From positions 1 to 64,000 of the forward strand of contig DAIDLC010000005.1 of assembly GCA_027449685.1 (NCBI GenBank): a stretch of DNA of 64,000 nt, in the 5' to 3' direction. Made by a program: the position numbers and the translations under genes. Source of the stretch: Ferrovaceae bacterium. GTDB taxonomy: Bacteria > Pseudomonadota > Gammaproteobacteria > Burkholderiales > Ferrovaceae. Below the pieces are notes generated by a model that made no database searches, was not told the origin of the DNA, and saw only the letters and a program-made list of their open reading frames with translations. Of this stretch, positions 8,783 to 16,628 are shown piece by piece (the stretch's first letter is position 1; each line of letters starts with the position of its first letter).

Positions 8783-10123
8783 TTAGAACTTGGTACGGAA
8801 ACCCACCATGGTGGTGGTGTTTTCGGAGGCTGCATAGAGCGATGCCATCCCTCCTGTAACGGATTGAATCGAGATCCCTGCATAGAGATCAGTCCGTGCT
8901 GACAAGTGATAGTCTGACACCAGGGAGTAGGATTGCAGATAGCCTGCGCAATGGCTGATGGCGCCGTTATTAGGGACGGATGGGCAACTTGTGGAGCCGC
9001 CACTGTAATCTAGGGAATGCACATTATAGAAAGAGCCCAGGAGATCCAGGGACGAAGTCATTTCATACTTGGCGCCGCCAAAAAACAGATTGAGAGTCCG
9101 GCTACGCGCGTTATACGGTTCCAAAACATTTCCTGTCCCGTAGCTATACCCTCCCAATGCCACGGCATTGGCCATGCTCACAGCCGAGCCGTTACCAAAA
9201 CTGGTTGGTGCCGTAAAGAGGATATGTTCATACCCCCCAGAGAATGTCAGCGCATTCAACTGGTACTTGGCAAATAGTCCCTGGGCCTGTGTATTGGAGA
9301 GCAAACCGGTCATCCCGGTAGTCACAGGAGCAGCACCGCCGGGTTGCGTTGGGATTGAACCATAGGTGCCCAAGCCATCATGCTTGTAACTCATCATGGC
9401 ATCGATCGAAAAATTTCCACGGTCCGTACCCAGATTGAGCTGGCCAGCACTATTTGCAGAAGTACTTCCCGCCATTCCTCCAAACTGATACATGGCCCCC
9501 ACGCGAACCCCGCCAAAGGTACCCGTGTACTTGAGCGAATTATCGAGTCGCGCATCCTCTGTCCACCCTGAGCCCCCATACCCACCAAAAAACCCGACCA
9601 CAGAAAAAGCATAGGAAGCGCTCAAGGGGTCGTATTTGATAATATCGTCCAGGGACAACGAATACTGGCGCCCCAGCGAAAGGGTGCCATACTGTTTGGA
9701 AGCGATATACACCGTACTGCGATTATTGAACAACTGTCCGGCACGGGCAGAGTCCGCACCTGTGGTCGTGTTGACCGTGCCAGTTCGCAGACCACTGATA
9801 CCATCAGACAGGGATCCCGAATTCGGGTCCAGACCAGCTTCCAACATGAACCCTGCACTCAGATCCCCGTCAATCAATTCCAAACCCTTAAACCCCAATA
9901 CCGATTGACTCATGCCGTTGGGCGCCATCGTAGTCACGGATTTCCCGGGTATATTGCTCGTATAGATTTGGGTGGGTACTCCAGCAGGCATGGTTGGGTT
10001 GAGATTCTGGCCGGAGGTCAAATTTGCAATCCCCATGTCGAGTACGCCGTAAAGCGTGACATCCGCATGAGCTGCACTGGACATGGCAGTCAGTACAGCG
10101 ATAGCCACTAACGATTTCTTCAT
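8783..10123 (-). CDS. Gram-negative porin (betaproteobacterial trimeric type)
   Basis: 446 aa. Signal peptide MKKSLVAIAVLTAMSSAAHA with cleavage before DVTLYGVLDMG, the standard mature start of Neisseria/Burkholderia-type porins. The body has alternating beta strands, including SVLGFKGLELIDGDLSAGFM and LSLGRQYSLSLDDI. It ends in the aromatic outer-membrane signature VGFRTKF. It should form a 16-strand general diffusion channel. GGGAG precedes the ATG. An operator-like element shared with the lactate genes lies about 180 bases upstream, suggesting that outer-membrane entry of organic acids is co-regulated. It is somewhat longer than typical (about 360-400 aa), because of loop insertions. Confidence 0.92.
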   Translation of the reverse strand: MKKSLVAIAVLTAMSSAAHADVTLYGVLDMGIANLTSGQNLNPTMPAGVPTQIYTSNIPGKSVTTMAPNGMSQSVLGFKGLELIDGDLSAGFMLEAGLDPNSGSLSDGISGLRTGTVNTTTGADSARAGQLFNNRSTVYIASKQYGTLSLGRQYSLSLDDIIKYDPLSASYAFSVVGFFGGYGGSGWTEDARLDNSLKYTGTFGGVRVGAMYQFGGMAGSTSANSAGQLNLGTDRGNFSIDAMMSYKHDGLGTYGSIPTQPGGAAPVTTGMTGLLSNTQAQGLFAKYQLNALTFSGGYEHILFTAPTSFGNGSAVSMANAVALGGYSYGTGNVLEPYNARSRTLNLFFGGAKYEMTSSLDLLGSFYNVHSLDYSGGSTSCPSVPNNGAISHCAGYLQSYSLVSDYHLSARTDLYAGISIQSVTGGMASLYAASENTTTMVGFRTKF

Positions 10124-10741
10124 CTTACTGCTCCCTGTTTTGGGTTGGTTAAAGGATCACAGCCGTATGCCGTGAGCGAAACAGCGTCAATTCTGCAATG
10201 CACATCAGGGGATGACCCTAGTCGGTTGTGCTTGTAAATCCGGTTCAAACCACGCCGGATACAAATGGCAACACTTGACCACAAGAGTGAGAACTCCTCC
10301 CGATTGGTATTTTGGTCCAACCTTTTTTTCGCATTGTAATGAAATCGTAATATTAGTCAAAGAATATTTTTTTATGTTGTAAAAACACAACGGCCAAACC
10401 TGGGAAATACGCAAGATGATGGAAAAATGCACCATATCGCGTTAATTGCACGCGAAAACGGAGGATTTACAAGAGAGATGCGCTGCAGACGAACCCTTGG
10501 GGAGTGACCAATATGGATTACTGGCACACCATAAAACCCCTGTTGCGGATCGATTTCTTTGCGAACAATAGCAGAAATAATGAAAAAAGGTATATTGGTA
10601 TGATTTATTTTACAATAGGTACTGAGCACATATGCCGCGCCGGATGCGCCCAACTGGCGCAGCGTTCTCACCGGTAACGACAAGCCTCTGGGCAATCACG
10701 TACAATGATGACTAGTTGATCTCTCCTACCCAAACACCACC
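10124..10741. promoter_or_regulatory. Divergent intergenic region between porin and GntR regulator
   Basis: 618 bases without a convincing gene. The sequence is AT-richer than its flanks between about 10320 and 10440 and 10560 and 10620, as expected for promoters of both flanking genes. It contains the operator-like element at 10303-10322. A minus-strand frame at 10372-10695 starts with TTG and resembles nothing I know. Confidence 0.5.
10303..10322. promoter_or_regulatory. Operator-like element shared with lactate genes (porin side)
   Basis: ATTGGTATTTTGGTCCAACC. It shares ATTGGTAT, two variable bases and then TGGTCCA with the element before lldE (24141-24155), and shares the same pattern, with TGGTACA, with the reverse complement of the element before porG. 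TGGTCC/GACCA halves are typical for FadR-subfamily GntR repressors. Confidence 0.5.
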
Positions 10742-11509
10742 ATGAATACACACAAGATTTCGGTTCCTCGCATGTCCGATGCGGTTGCAGAGGAACTGGA
10801 AAAACGCATCATCGAAGGCACGCTCAAACCCAATGATCGACTAAAATCCGAGCGTGATCTTGCCCTCGAGTTTGGTGTTTCCCGAACCACCCTGCGTGAA
10901 GCCATCCAAAAGCTGGTATCGAAGGGCCTGATATCCACCCGCCATGGCGGAGGCAATTACGTCACCGATCGTTTGGACGCGCATTTTGTCGACCCCTGGC
11001 AGGACATGCTGAAGGGTCACCCACTGCTGCACAGTGACCTGCTCGAATTCAGACAAATGCTGGAAAGCCACGCGGCCTATCTGGCTGCAGATCGTGCCAC
11101 CCAAGCGGACATCGAACGGCTCGATTTGGCCTATGCCAATTTAAATGAAGTCTATGCCAGCAATGACCTGAATTCCTGCATCGATGTGGATGTGGCTTTT
11201 CATCAGGTCATCGCCGAGGCCTCCCATAACGTCCTCATCGGGCATCTGGCTGCCAGTTTGATGCGCGTCATACACGGCCACATCACCAGCAACCTGACTT
11301 TTCTGCACGCGCGGCCTCAACGCTGGGAGTTGCTGCAGGATCAGCACCGGGACATCTGGCAAGCCATCCGGGAACATCGTCCGGATGAAGCCGCACAGGC
11401 CGCGCAACGACATATCGAGTTCGTGCGCAAGAGCATGGCAGACAATCTCAGGGATGAGGAGCGGCGCTTCGTGGCCCAACGGCGATTAAGCGAAGTCTCT
11501 CAAACTTGA
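10742..11509 (+). CDS. GntR-family transcriptional regulator, FadR/LldR subfamily
   Basis: 255 aa. Winged helix at about 10-75: ...LEKRIIEGTLKPNDRLKSER followed by DLALEFGVSRTTLREAIQKL and GLISTRHGGGNYV. An all-helical FCD ligand domain (about 90-225) has the metal-binding His residues in AFHQVIAEASHN and the QHRDIWQAI...HIEF segment. The family commonly senses lactate, pyruvate, glycolate or acyl compounds (LldR, PdhR, GlcC, FadR). Its position beside the por and lld genes, together with four similar operator-like elements upstream of porin, porG, dld and lldE, makes it the likely local repressor. The effector is unknown; lactate or pyruvate is my inference. Confidence 0.88.
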   Translation: MNTHKISVPRMSDAVAEELEKRIIEGTLKPNDRLKSERDLALEFGVSRTTLREAIQKLVSKGLISTRHGGGNYVTDRLDAHFVDPWQDMLKGHPLLHSDLLEFRQMLESHAAYLAADRATQADIERLDLAYANLNEVYASNDLNSCIDVDVAFHQVIAEASHNVLIGHLAASLMRVIHGHITSNLTFLHARPQRWELLQDQHRDIWQAIREHRPDEAAQAAQRHIEFVRKSMADNLRDEERRFVAQRRLSEVSQT

Positions 11510-11548
11510 AACATGCAAGGCGCCGGTACCGGCACCTTGCATGTTTTG
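11509..11548. terminator. Bidirectional terminator between GntR gene and por operon
   Basis: A long near-perfect inverted repeat. ACATGCAAGG at 11511-11520 pairs with CCTTGCATGT at 11535-11544, and an inner GCCGG/CCGGC stem lies between them. It is followed by TTTT, and preceded by GAAA, so it can end both convergent transcripts. Confidence 0.88.
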
Positions 11549-11561
11549 GCAATAAGCGGAA

Positions 11562-13187
11562 TCAAATTTGCTCGGTTTCCATGCGAATAGCCCCACAGGG
11601 ACATTCGGCAGCGCAAATTCCGCATCCTTTGCAGTAGTCGTAGTTAATCTTGAAACGATTGCCCGGACCCAATTTGATCACTGCGTTATCCGGGCATACT
11701 CCGTAACAATTATCACATTCAAAACAGTTGCCGCAACTCATGCAACGACGCGCTTCAAACAGCGCCGTGTCCTCGTCCAGATTGCCCACCACTTCTGCAA
11801 AACCGGAAGTGCGACGGACAATGTCGAGAATGGGGCGAATGGTTCGCGGTGCATCAGAATAGTAGCGCGTGTTCATCCACCGAATATCCGCCAGCTCCTG
11901 GGGAAGACAGGCAGATTCCATGGCCCCGCGCAGCAATCGGTCGATGTGACGCGCGGCTTTTTTCCCCGCACCAATGGCCGCAGTGGCATTACGCGCTGAA
12001 GGGGTCATATCGCCCCCCGCAAATACCCCTGCGAGGGAAGTCATCCCTTTCTGATCCACCAACACCGCCCCATTCTGTATGGTTACTTCTTGTGGAAGAC
12101 TGGAAAACAAGGAATAGTCGCCCGCTTGCCCCAAGGCTTGCACCAGCAAATCGGCGTGCACCGCTTCGGTTTGGCCAGTGGGCAGGGTTTCGCGGCCCTC
12201 TCCGGACACCATGATTTCCAGAGTCAACGTGTGGTCCTGGATCTGGATGATCTTTCTCAGATTGAGCAGCGTGATTCCCTCCTCCAGCCCTTCTCTGACT
12301 TCCTCGGGATGGGCCGGCATTTGATCTCGCGCTTCCAACACCACCACCGTGGCAGATAAGGCGCCCAGGCGGATGGCAGAGCGCGCCACATCGATGGCCG
12401 TATTGCCTCCGCCATAGACCACCACATGCCCCAGTGGCGCAACCGATTCTTCAAGCTCAACGGCACGCAGCACGGAGACGGCGTCCAGTACGGGCAAATG
12501 ACCTTGCTGTGGGATGGGCTCCAGGCGACCTTGCTGGAGGCCCAGCGCCACATAACAGGCATCATAGTGACCCGCCGCGAGAGTGGCTGACAAATCCGTC
12601 ACCCGGGTACGCAGTTGAATGTCTACTCCCAGTTTCTTGATGCGCGCAATTTCCGCATTCAATTTCTCCCGGGGCAGACGATATTTGGGAATGCCATAGC
12701 GTAACATGCCGCCCGCCTTGTCATTGGCCTCCAGGACAGTGACCGCATGCCCCGAGCGCGCCAAATGATACGCTGCAGATAGCCCCGAGGGACCAGCCCC
12801 CACCACCAGCACTTTTTTGCCTGTGGGGGCTCCTGGCGTGACTTGCCAGTCGTGTTTGATGGCCTGATCCCCCAGAAAACGCTCCACCGAGTTGATGCCC
12901 ACCGGCAGATCCACCTGGCCGCGATTACAGACCTTTTCACAACTGTGATAGCACACTCGCCCCATTACCGCTGGAAAAGGGTTGTCCTCCATGATGACAC
13001 GCCAGGCGGCTTCGTACTGATGCTCTTCGGCCAGATACAACCAGTGCTGAATATTCTCTCCTGCCGGACATTGGTGATTACAGGGCGGCTTGCGATTCAG
13101 ATAGACCGGGCGTTGGGTCCTCCAGGAGCCGGTCTTGTTGGCCAGTGAAGACCCCACATCCAGGGTAATTGCAAAGGGCTTGTTCAT
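11562..13187 (-). CDS. GltD-like FAD/NAD(P) oxidoreductase fused to a 2x[4Fe-4S] PorD domain
   Basis: 541 aa from the ATG at 13187, 16 bases after porB. Residues 40-120 carry the GltD-type Fe-S helical domain (CNHQCPAGENIQHWL and CYHSCEKVC). About 125-440 is the FAD/NAD(P) fold (KVLVVGAGPSGLSAAYHLA; VVVYGGGNTAIDVARSA; GVFAGGDM). The last 60 residues hold two ferredoxin-type clusters (CYGVCPDN; CKGCGICAAECPCGAI) like PorD. It probably takes electrons from the PorABG core and passes them to NAD(P)+, as in phenylglyoxylate:NAD+ oxidoreductase, where a GltD-like subunit does this. A longer frame to 13256 overlaps porB and is unlikely. Confidence 0.85.
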   Translation of the reverse strand: MNKPFAITLDVGSSLANKTGSWRTQRPVYLNRKPPCNHQCPAGENIQHWLYLAEEHQYEAAWRVIMEDNPFPAVMGRVCYHSCEKVCNRGQVDLPVGINSVERFLGDQAIKHDWQVTPGAPTGKKVLVVGAGPSGLSAAYHLARSGHAVTVLEANDKAGGMLRYGIPKYRLPREKLNAEIARIKKLGVDIQLRTRVTDLSATLAAGHYDACYVALGLQQGRLEPIPQQGHLPVLDAVSVLRAVELEESVAPLGHVVVYGGGNTAIDVARSAIRLGALSATVVVLEARDQMPAHPEEVREGLEEGITLLNLRKIIQIQDHTLTLEIMVSGEGRETLPTGQTEAVHADLLVQALGQAGDYSLFSSLPQEVTIQNGAVLVDQKGMTSLAGVFAGGDMTPSARNATAAIGAGKKAARHIDRLLRGAMESACLPQELADIRWMNTRYYSDAPRTIRPILDIVRRTSGFAEVVGNLDEDTALFEARRCMSCGNCFECDNCYGVCPDNAVIKLGPGNRFKINYDYCKGCGICAAECPCGAIRMETEQI

Positions 13188-13203
13188 GGTGGGATTAGTC
13201 CTG

Positions 13204-14205
13204 TCAGCGTACATCCGTTGCGAGCAGTCCATACATGCGGATATTCTCATCCGCACGGGCCTGGATTTTGGAAATGACGTCAGTGGCGGGTGATTTGCCG
13301 AACAGATGAGCGTATCGCCGTTGCCGCTTGAGGTACTCCTCCACAGGGATCAACTTCCGAATTTTTGACACACCCGTCACTTTCCCGTGCTCGGCCTCAA
13401 ACACAGGAAACAAACCACACTCCTTGGCCATGTCTGCCAGCTTGATGGTATCGCTGGAAGCAGCCCCCCAACCCAGAGGGCAAGGAACAAAAATATGGAG
13501 ATATTTGGCCCCCCGGATCTGAATGGCTTTCTTCACCTTGTATTCCAGATCAAACAGATCTGCGACCGTAGCCGTAGCCACGTAGGGAATCCCGTGTGCC
13601 ATGGCAATGGTGGGAACAAATTTACCCTGCCCAAAAACATTGCCGGGCTCGGCCCCCACCGGCAGCGTCGTGGCCGTACGCACGGCAGGGGGAGTAGCCG
13701 AAGAGCGTTGCACACCGGTATTCATGTAAGCTTCATTGTCGTAGCAGAGGTACAGAACATCATCGTTGCGCTCAAACATTCCTGACAAGCAACCAAAACC
13801 GATATCCGTAGTCCCTCCGTCACCGCCTTGTGCAATGACCCGCACCTCCGAGCGGCCTTTGATCCGCAATGCGGCGGCAATCCCGGTAGCTACTGCCGCC
13901 GCGTTGCCAAATAGAGAATGGATCCAGGGTAATTGCCAAGAGGTTTCCGGATAGGGCGTGGAAAACACTTCCAGACATCCTGTGGCGTTGGCAGCAATCA
14001 GCTGATGATGAGATACATCCATGGCGGCATCGAGGGCATAGCGAGCACCCAATGCTTCGCCACACCCCTGGCAGGCACGGTGGCCCGAGTTGAGAGAATT
14101 GCTGCGCGTCTTGGTGGCTTGAACGGAACGGATGGATTCATCCAGCAGGCGATTGCCTACCGTAAAGGTACCAGTTTGGTAGAACTTGACGGGTTGATGG
14201 GACAT
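13204..14205 (-). CDS. porB: 2-oxoacid (pyruvate):ferredoxin oxidoreductase, beta subunit
   Basis: 333 aa from the ATG at 14205, 13 bases after porA's stop. It binds thiamine diphosphate. The CxxC motif HRACQGCGEALGARYALDA supplies cluster ligands with later Cys residues, and GGDGGTTDIGFG...YDNEAYMNTG is the TPP/Mg site. The stretch YMNTGVQRSSATP is a pyruvate-oxidoreductase hallmark rather than a 2-oxoglutarate one. With PorA and PorG it would oxidise pyruvate and CoA to acetyl-CoA, CO2 and reduced Fe-S centres. An upstream extension to 14319 is open but has no family support. Confidence 0.88.
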   Translation of the reverse strand: MSHQPVKFYQTGTFTVGNRLLDESIRSVQATKTRSNSLNSGHRACQGCGEALGARYALDAAMDVSHHQLIAANATGCLEVFSTPYPETSWQLPWIHSLFGNAAAVATGIAAALRIKGRSEVRVIAQGGDGGTTDIGFGCLSGMFERNDDVLYLCYDNEAYMNTGVQRSSATPPAVRTATTLPVGAEPGNVFGQGKFVPTIAMAHGIPYVATATVADLFDLEYKVKKAIQIRGAKYLHIFVPCPLGWGAASSDTIKLADMAKECGLFPVFEAEHGKVTGVSKIRKLIPVEEYLKRQRRYAHLFGKSPATDVISKIQARADENIRMYGLLATDVR

Positions 14206-14218
14206 GGGTCTAGATCCT

Positions 14219-15472
14219 TTAACAGATTTGGGAGGCCACAGAACCGATATCACGCAAAACAGATTCGGCAACCGGCCCTGAGCGCCGAATTTGGCGTTCA
14301 CGCCCCAGCGCCCGATCAATCACCTCTTGCTGCAAATCCATGAAGCTGAAGGGCTCCAGCAAATCGTTCATGGCTGCCGTCAAGGTGGCGGCAAGACTGC
14401 TTTTGGTAATCGCTCGCCCACCCAGCCCGGCCACCACCGTCAAAACCTTCTGCCCGGTGCCGTCCAGTGCCATGCGCACGTTGGTAGCAACGATGCCGCC
14501 CACACCCACGGCAAAACTCTTCTCCAGCACCAGCACCCGCTGACAGCCCTGCAAGGCCTGCCTGATCTCCGTCAACGGGAAGGGGCGGAAGGAAGTGATC
14601 CCCAATACTCCGATGGCGCAGCCTTGGGTACGCAACTCATCCACCACATCCTTGATCGTTCCCAATACCGAACCCAGGGCAATGACGACTGTATGCGCAC
14701 CCTCACAACAGTACGGTTTGATCAATCCACCAGAATCACGCCCAAAATGGGCTTTGAACTGGGCGGCAATTTCCGGGATCAAGGTCAAAGCCTGAATCTG
14801 TTTGGCATGCGCCAAAACCCTGACCTCGGTATAGGCTTCCGGACCCACCATGGCGCCAATGGAGACCGGGCGAGCCGGGTCCAGAACCTGCCGCGGTTCG
14901 AAGGATGGCAAAAAGGCATCCACCTGTTCCTGCAAAGGAACATCCACACGTTCGTAGGCGTGAGTCAGAATGAAGCCATCCATGCACACCATGACCGGCA
15001 CCGAGAGTTCTTCCGCCAATTTGAAGGCCTGGATATGCAGGTCGATGGCCTCCTGATTGGTCTCCGCAAATAACTGGATCCAACCACAATCGCGCAAACT
15101 CATGGAATCGGAATGGTCGTTCCAGATATTGATGGGCGCTCCAATGGCCCGGTTGGCAATGGTCATGACAATCGGCAGTCCAAGCCCCGCGGCATTGAAC
15201 ACCGCCTCGGCCATGAACAGCAGTCCCTGGGAAGCCGTTGCCGTGTAGGTTCTGGCCCCAGCCGCGGAAGAACCGATGGCCACGCTCATGGCAGCAAACT
15301 CGGATTCCACATTCAAAAATTCAGCCCTGAGTTGGCCCACTTTGACCATTTCCCCCAACCCTTCCACGATGTGCGTTTGCGGGCTGATGGGATAAGCGCA
15401 GATCACTTCGGGGCGACATAAGGCTACGGCTTCGGCCACCCCTTGAGAACCTTCGATTTGCTTGAGTGTCAT
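14219..15472 (-). CDS. porA: 2-oxoacid (pyruvate):ferredoxin oxidoreductase, alpha subunit
   Basis: 417 aa. It begins MTLKQIEGSQGVAEAVALCR and has the pyrimidine-binding module (CAYPISPQTHIVEGLGEMV; FLNVESEFAAMSVAIGSSAA) plus the C-terminal transketolase-type domain II (GVLGITSFRPFP; VLVLEKSFAVGVGG). The motif ARTYTATASQGLLFMAEAVF is typical. Its ATG overlaps the porG stop (ATGA), so translation is coupled. Substrate choice cannot be fixed from sequence; pyruvate fits the flanking lactate genes. Oxalate or another 2-oxoacid is possible, given the OxlT-type carrier at 24623. Confidence 0.88.
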   Translation of the reverse strand: MTLKQIEGSQGVAEAVALCRPEVICAYPISPQTHIVEGLGEMVKVGQLRAEFLNVESEFAAMSVAIGSSAAGARTYTATASQGLLFMAEAVFNAAGLGLPIVMTIANRAIGAPINIWNDHSDSMSLRDCGWIQLFAETNQEAIDLHIQAFKLAEELSVPVMVCMDGFILTHAYERVDVPLQEQVDAFLPSFEPRQVLDPARPVSIGAMVGPEAYTEVRVLAHAKQIQALTLIPEIAAQFKAHFGRDSGGLIKPYCCEGAHTVVIALGSVLGTIKDVVDELRTQGCAIGVLGITSFRPFPLTEIRQALQGCQRVLVLEKSFAVGVGGIVATNVRMALDGTGQKVLTVVAGLGGRAITKSSLAATLTAAMNDLLEPFSFMDLQQEVIDRALGRERQIRRSGPVAESVLRDIGSVASQIC

Positions 15473-16059
15473 GAGTGCGTTGCTCCTGCCTGTTGCGTGA
15501 GTTGTCGGGCTACTTCATCAAAGGCCGCACGCGCAGCCGTGATATTTTTTTCAGCCACGACACCAGAAAATTTAGTGCGCACGGCAGCCACCACGGAATC
15601 GACGGCAAGACGACCAGAAAGCCTTGCAAAGGCCCCCAATAGCACCGCGTTGGGCATAGGGCGCCCCAGAAATTTCAAAGCCAGTTCGGTGGCAGGGACG
15701 CACACACAACGCAGTGGATTCATGGTCCCAGCGACATCTGCAATACCCAGAGTCTCGTAGTTCCTGGCCGAGTTGATCAACATGAACCCATCCTGGCGCA
15801 GTCCCTGAAAGACATTCACCTGCTGCAACAAAGTGGGATCCTGAATGATGACCGCATCCGGCGCCATCACAGGTTCTCGTAGCCGGATTTCCTTATCATC
15901 GATACGGCAGAAAGCCACCACCGGGGCACCGGTGCGCTCGGAGCCAAAATTCGGAAACGCCTGCGCGTGCCTGTTCTCCAAAAACGCCGCGATGGACAGC
16001 ATTTCGGCTGCCGTCACAACGCCCTGGCCGCCACGGCCATGAATACGGGTTTGAAACAT
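15469..16059 (-). CDS. porG: 2-oxoacid (pyruvate):ferredoxin oxidoreductase, gamma subunit
   Basis: 196 aa from the ATG at 16059, chosen because the reading MFQTRIHGRGGQGVVTAAEM is the canonical PorG N-terminus and because GGGGGAG lies 6-12 bases upstream; the open frame to 16266 is noise. Other family motifs are FGSERTGAPVVAFCRID and DAVIIQDPTLLQ. First gene of the minus-strand operon porG-porA-porB-gltD/porD, with the stop overlapping porA's start. An operator-like element lies 67-87 bases upstream. Confidence 0.88.
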   Translation of the reverse strand: MFQTRIHGRGGQGVVTAAEMLSIAAFLENRHAQAFPNFGSERTGAPVVAFCRIDDKEIRLREPVMAPDAVIIQDPTLLQQVNVFQGLRQDGFMLINSARNYETLGIADVAGTMNPLRCVCVPATELALKFLGRPMPNAVLLGAFARLSGRLAVDSVVAAVRTKFSGVVAEKNITAARAAFDEVARQLTQQAGATHS

Positions 16060-16125
16060 ACGGGACTCCCCCTTTAAAAAAATCCAGCACCGCGCGCCGG
16101 ACCACCAAACAGCTCTTGGTTTAAT

Positions 16126-16146
16126 GATTGTACCACTATACCAATT
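16126..16146 (-). promoter_or_regulatory. Operator-like element upstream of porG
   Basis: On the minus strand it reads AATTGGTATAGTGGTACAAT then C. The first 15 bases, AATTGGTATAGTGGT, are identical to those before lldE (24140-24154). A conserved 15-mer in front of two functionally linked operons 8 kb apart strongly suggests a shared binding site. Confidence 0.6.
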
Positions 16147-16457
16147 TAATAATTCGGATGCAACAATTACCTCAAGGCAGACCCCTGAAAACATCTTCCC
16201 AGGCAACGAAGGCTGTATGTAAATCGCCTTTGACAGCACCTCCGGAGACGGAGACAAGCTCTTCAAAGAATGCGAGCGCGGGTTTTACATAAATTTTTTA
16301 TTGTTTCTTTCCATATGGTTATATCATGTTCAGGCACTGCGCTGCCAGCCCATGGAAAAACTTGTGAAGCACGCGCACCGCCCGGGGCGACACACCATGA
16401 ACCAAACCCAAACCCCTATCTTGACTTTTTCATGCAGGGGCATAGAATACGGATAAA

Positions 16458-16470
16458 ATGGTCCGACCAT
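16458..16470. promoter_or_regulatory. FadR-type operator upstream of the dld transcript
   Basis: ATGGTCCGACCAT is a perfect 13-base palindrome and contains TGGTCCGACCA, close to the E. coli FadR consensus core. It lies 35 bases before the start of the small leader frame that precedes dld. Confidence 0.6.
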
Positions 16471-16505
16471 AAACCATCTAACGATATTTCAAGAGGAGAT
16501 AGACC

Positions 16506-16628
16506 ATGCCATTCCCCACCAAAACCCATCGGGTCTATCCCCCAAAGCCAGAGCGCATCTATTTTTGTTCCCCCAGTGCCACAAAGGTACGCGCTTGGCC
16601 CTTCCCATCACGCGAGATAGCCTCATGA
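16506..16628 (+). CDS. Small 40-residue leader frame coupled to dld
   Basis: ATG at 16506 is preceded by an unusually strong Shine-Dalgarno (AAGAGGAG, 8-15 bases upstream). It encodes 40 residues starting MPFPTKTHRVYPPKPERI. Its TGA (16626-16628) overlaps the ATG of dld (16625-16627) as ATGA. dld itself has only a weak ribosome binding site, so the leader probably feeds ribosomes to dld by termination-reinitiation. The peptide is Pro- and Arg/Lys-rich, has no signal peptide or transmembrane segment, and matches no family I know. It may matter only as a translated leader. Confidence 0.55.
   Translation: MPFPTKTHRVYPPKPERIYFCSPSATKVRAWPFPSREIAS

Noticed and set aside
10372-10695. Minus-strand 107-codon frame in the porin-GntR gap
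   Set aside because: TTG start, no ribosome binding site, no family resemblance, and it overlaps the likely promoter region.
14219-16059. Oxalate oxidoreductase instead of pyruvate oxidoreductase
   Set aside because: The PorB stretch YMNTGVQRSSATP and the lactate neighbourhood favour pyruvate, although the OFA-type carrier keeps oxalate possible.
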